From: Agaribacillus aureus
GTDB lineage: Bacteria > Bacteroidota > Bacteroidia > Cytophagales > Cyclobacteriaceae
Assembly: GCA_030442055.1 (NCBI GenBank)
Contig: JAUJEB010000010.1
Location: 62,001 to 126,000, forward strand
DNA: 64,000 nucleotides
Reading direction: 5' to 3'
This document shows, in pieces, positions 62,158 through 64,000 of the stretch. Both the position numbers and the translations under genes were made by a program. The notes beneath the pieces are model-generated. The model was given only the letters and a program-made list of their open reading frames with translations. It was not told where the DNA came from and did not search any database. Each line of letters starts with the position of its first letter. Positions within the stretch are counted from its first letter, which is position 1.

Positions 62158-62952
62158 TTAAGATTGTTTTCTATCTGCGATGATGGCCATGGCTACACTA
62201 ATGACGGCAATGATGACCGTAATCCAGAATGTGAGCGTTACTTCCGACCTAAACAGGGCCAGATACAACTGGGCACCCAGCACACCACCAACTATAGGGC
62301 CCGCTATCGGTATCCAGGAATAAGCCCAATCGGAATGGCCCTTGCCGCTAATGGGTAAAAGAAAGTGTGCCAGCCGCGGGCCAAAGTCCCGTGCCGGATT
62401 AATGGCAAAACCTGTGGTACCTCCCAGCCCAAAGCCAATGACCATGATCAATCCTCCGACGACCAGCGGATTAAGACCGTCGCTAAACTTGTTGGCTCCT
62501 ATGAACAGCAATCCCAGAGTTAGGGTCATGGTACCAATCATTTCACTAACAAAATTGGCGGTATTGGACCGGATGGCCGGGGCGGTGCAGAATACAGCGA
62601 GTTTGGCTGCCTGGTCTTCAGTATTTTTCCAGTGAGGTAAATAGTGGATCCATACAATGGCGCCTCCAATGGCTGCCCCCAGGACCTGCGCTAAAATGTA
62701 ACCGGGAACAAGGTCCCATGAAAATTCACCCGCAGAGGCCAGGGCGATAGTAACCGCCGGATTGATATGGGCACCGCTGATGTTGCCAACAGCATATACC
62801 GCAAAAGCAACGGAAAGACCCCAGGCCGCGACAATGACAATCCAACCCGAGTTTTCTGCTTTGGAGCCTTTCAACACCACACCACCGACTACGCCACCAC
62901 CAAAAATGATTAATAACATTGTACCAATAAGTTCACCTAAATAAACGGACAT
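62158..62952 (-). CDS. glpF: Glycerol facilitator (MIP family)
   Basis: A 264-residue aquaglyceroporin with six membrane helices and two NPA half-helices: GAHINPAVTIALA and GFAINPARDFGPR. The Asp after the second NPA (NPARD) is the glyceroporin hallmark. It lets glycerol cross the inner membrane in either direction. It is 15 bp downstream of the symporter stop, so both are on one transcript. Confidence 0.95.
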   Translation of the reverse strand: MSVYLGELIGTMLLIIFGGGVVGGVVLKGSKAENSGWIVIVAAWGLSVAFAVYAVGNISGAHINPAVTIALASAGEFSWDLVPGYILAQVLGAAIGGAIVWIHYLPHWKNTEDQAAKLAVFCTAPAIRSNTANFVSEMIGTMTLTLGLLFIGANKFSDGLNPLVVGGLIMVIGFGLGGTTGFAINPARDFGPRLAHFLLPISGKGHSDWAYSWIPIAGPIVGGVLGAQLYLALFRSEVTLTFWITVIIAVISVAMAIIADRKQS

Positions 62953-62967
62953 AACAGATAGTTTTAA

Positions 62968-64000
62968 TTACAAAAATATTCCTACGACGATAGCAGTAAT
63001 AACTAATAAAAACAAGGAAAGCGTGCGATAATTTTTATACCATGGTAATAATTGCAAGGCTTTCGTTTCTTCGGTAAAAAGTTCTTTTTTATAGGTATAA
63101 TCTTTTACCTTGGCTGGGTCTGGAAGTGAGGTGGCTACACTCACCAACAAGTGGGTGAGGATGCTTAGCACAAATAGCAAATTGGCTTTCATCAGGAAGT
63201 GTAATTCATTGACAGCGGGAAACAGGTCATAAGCCTGGGAAAGAATCATCCCTATTGCGGCCGTGCCTCCGACTATCAGACTGACAATCGCACCGTGGCT
63301 GTTAACCCGTTTCGAGAATAATCCAAGCAAAAATGCAGAAACCACCGGCGGACTGGTGTAGGCGATCACCAATTGCAAATAGGCCCACAAAGAATCGCTT
63401 ACCTGCTCTATGTAGGGAACCCAAAGCGAAGAAAGTACCACCAATGTCAAGGTAGCAATCTGCCCGGCCCTGACCAGCTGTTTACTGGTCATTTCAGGCC
63501 TAAACTCTCTTATGAAATCCATGGTGATCAGGGTAGAGGCGGAATTGAATGTTGCTGAGACAGAGGACATCATGGCGGCGAGTAATCCGGCCACTACCAA
63601 CCCCAGCACCCCTGTGGGCAACAGTTGAAAAAGCAGCACCGGGTAGGTCAGATTGGGGCAGTCTGCAAGATTATTACACATGCCTCCCGACGCCAGCGGG
63701 TAATTAAGGGCTGAAATGTCGAGTTTATTAAATAGCAACAAGGCCAATACGCCGGGTACTACCATGATAAATATAACCGGGAGTTTCAACAACCCGGCAA
63801 ACAGCGCTCCCCACCGGCCGTGGTTTAAATCTTTGGCGCCCAGCACACGTTGTACCATAAACTGATTATTTGCCCAGAAATAAAAGCCCAGCAGCGGCAC
63901 ACCTGTGATCAAACCCCACCAAGGCATAAACTCGTCGTTGCCCGGCCGTACGAGACTAAAGACTTCGTTGGCGGTTTCCGGTATGAATTTGCCTTCCTCT
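62968..64000 (-). CDS. SSS-family sodium/solute symporter, C-terminal part (5' end outside window)
   Basis: Open to the window edge; the visible 344 residues cover membrane helices 6-14 of a sodium:solute symporter, with FYFWANNQFMVQRVLGAKDLNHGRWGAL (the conserved NQxxVQR region), a Na2-site-type stretch SSVSATFNSASTLITMDF and a hydrophobic C-terminus. Residues before the first Met (63927) read without stops to the edge (EGKFIPETANEVFSLVRPG). The sugar/inositol/polyol branch is likely. It heads the operon with glpF, glpK, glpD, GH13 and ROK. Substrate is inferred from the neighbours. Confidence 0.93.
   Translation of the reverse strand, partial: EEGKFIPETANEVFSLVRPGNDEFMPWWGLITGVPLLGFYFWANNQFMVQRVLGAKDLNHGRWGALFAGLLKLPVIFIMVVPGVLALLLFNKLDISALNYPLASGGMCNNLADCPNLTYPVLLFQLLPTGVLGLVVAGLLAAMMSSVSATFNSASTLITMDFIREFRPEMTSKQLVRAGQIATLTLVVLSSLWVPYIEQVSDSLWAYLQLVIAYTSPPVVSAFLLGLFSKRVNSHGAIVSLIVGGTAAIGMILSQAYDLFPAVNELHFLMKANLLFVLSILTHLLVSVATSLPDPAKVKDYTYKKELFTEETKALQLLPWYKNYRTLSLFLLVITAIVVGIFL

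Overview
The window looks like chromosome of a marine-type Bacteroidota, most likely order Cytophagales. The evidence is the FtsX-like permease, LytS/LytTR pairs, a carboxypeptidase-regulatory-domain TonB receptor, a type IX secretion (T9SS) sorting domain, many lipoproteins with a Cys lipobox, weak Shine-Dalgarno signals and occasional TTG starts. There is no rRNA, so the placement is by gene content only. I see no tRNA, CRISPR array, phage or plasmid genes. The only mobile DNA is an IS66 transposase remnant.

Layout. 1-7.4 kb: 3' part of an ABC permease, a LysE exporter, a very large phosphoesterase-like/beta-barrel surface protein, a small outer-membrane-type protein and a VOC protein. 7.7-16.9 kb: a signalling island with a REC-PAS-kinase-REC-Hpt hybrid, a LytTR regulator, an Rcp1-type regulator overlapping a six-PAS/GAF kinase, and another receiver protein. 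17.3-25.3 kb: sugar catabolism, with a helical lipoprotein, secreted aldose 1-epimerase, a carbohydrate-binding-like protein and the araB-araD-araA arabinose operon. 25.4-29.9 kb: TonB receptor divergent from a LytS/LytTR pair. 29.9-35.7 kb: LysR regulator, retropepsin-like protein, gamma-glutamyltransferase and S9 peptidase. 35.8-39.2 kb: glycosyltransferase, TPR protein, tiny basic lipoprotein and a Tat-exported oxidoreductase. 39.5-47.9 kb: TPR-SpoIIE phosphatase, GH15 enzyme convergent with trehalose-6-phosphate synthase/phosphatase, a diacylglycerol-kinase-type lipid kinase and a DEAD-box helicase. 47.9-51.8 kb: a decayed zone with an aldo/keto reductase pseudogene, a T9SS BspA-like repeat protein and the IS66 remnant. 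51.8-64 kb: ThuA/PQQ-dehydrogenase/cytochrome c lipoprotein, DUF1080 lipoprotein, and a compact operon of SSS symporter, glpF, glpK, glpD, GH13 glucosidase and ROK kinase.

How the genes may work together. The last operon holds everything needed to import a glucose-glycerol conjugate, split it and phosphorylate both halves. Glucosylglycerol is therefore a reasonable candidate substrate (inference). The neighbouring ThuA, DUF1080 and dehydrogenase/cytochrome proteins belong to families linked with 3-keto-glycoside and sugar oxidation, and the GH15 and OtsA-OtsB pair suggests trehalose turnover. Together the right half of the window looks devoted to alpha-glucoside osmolytes, and the ara region to plant or algal arabinose.
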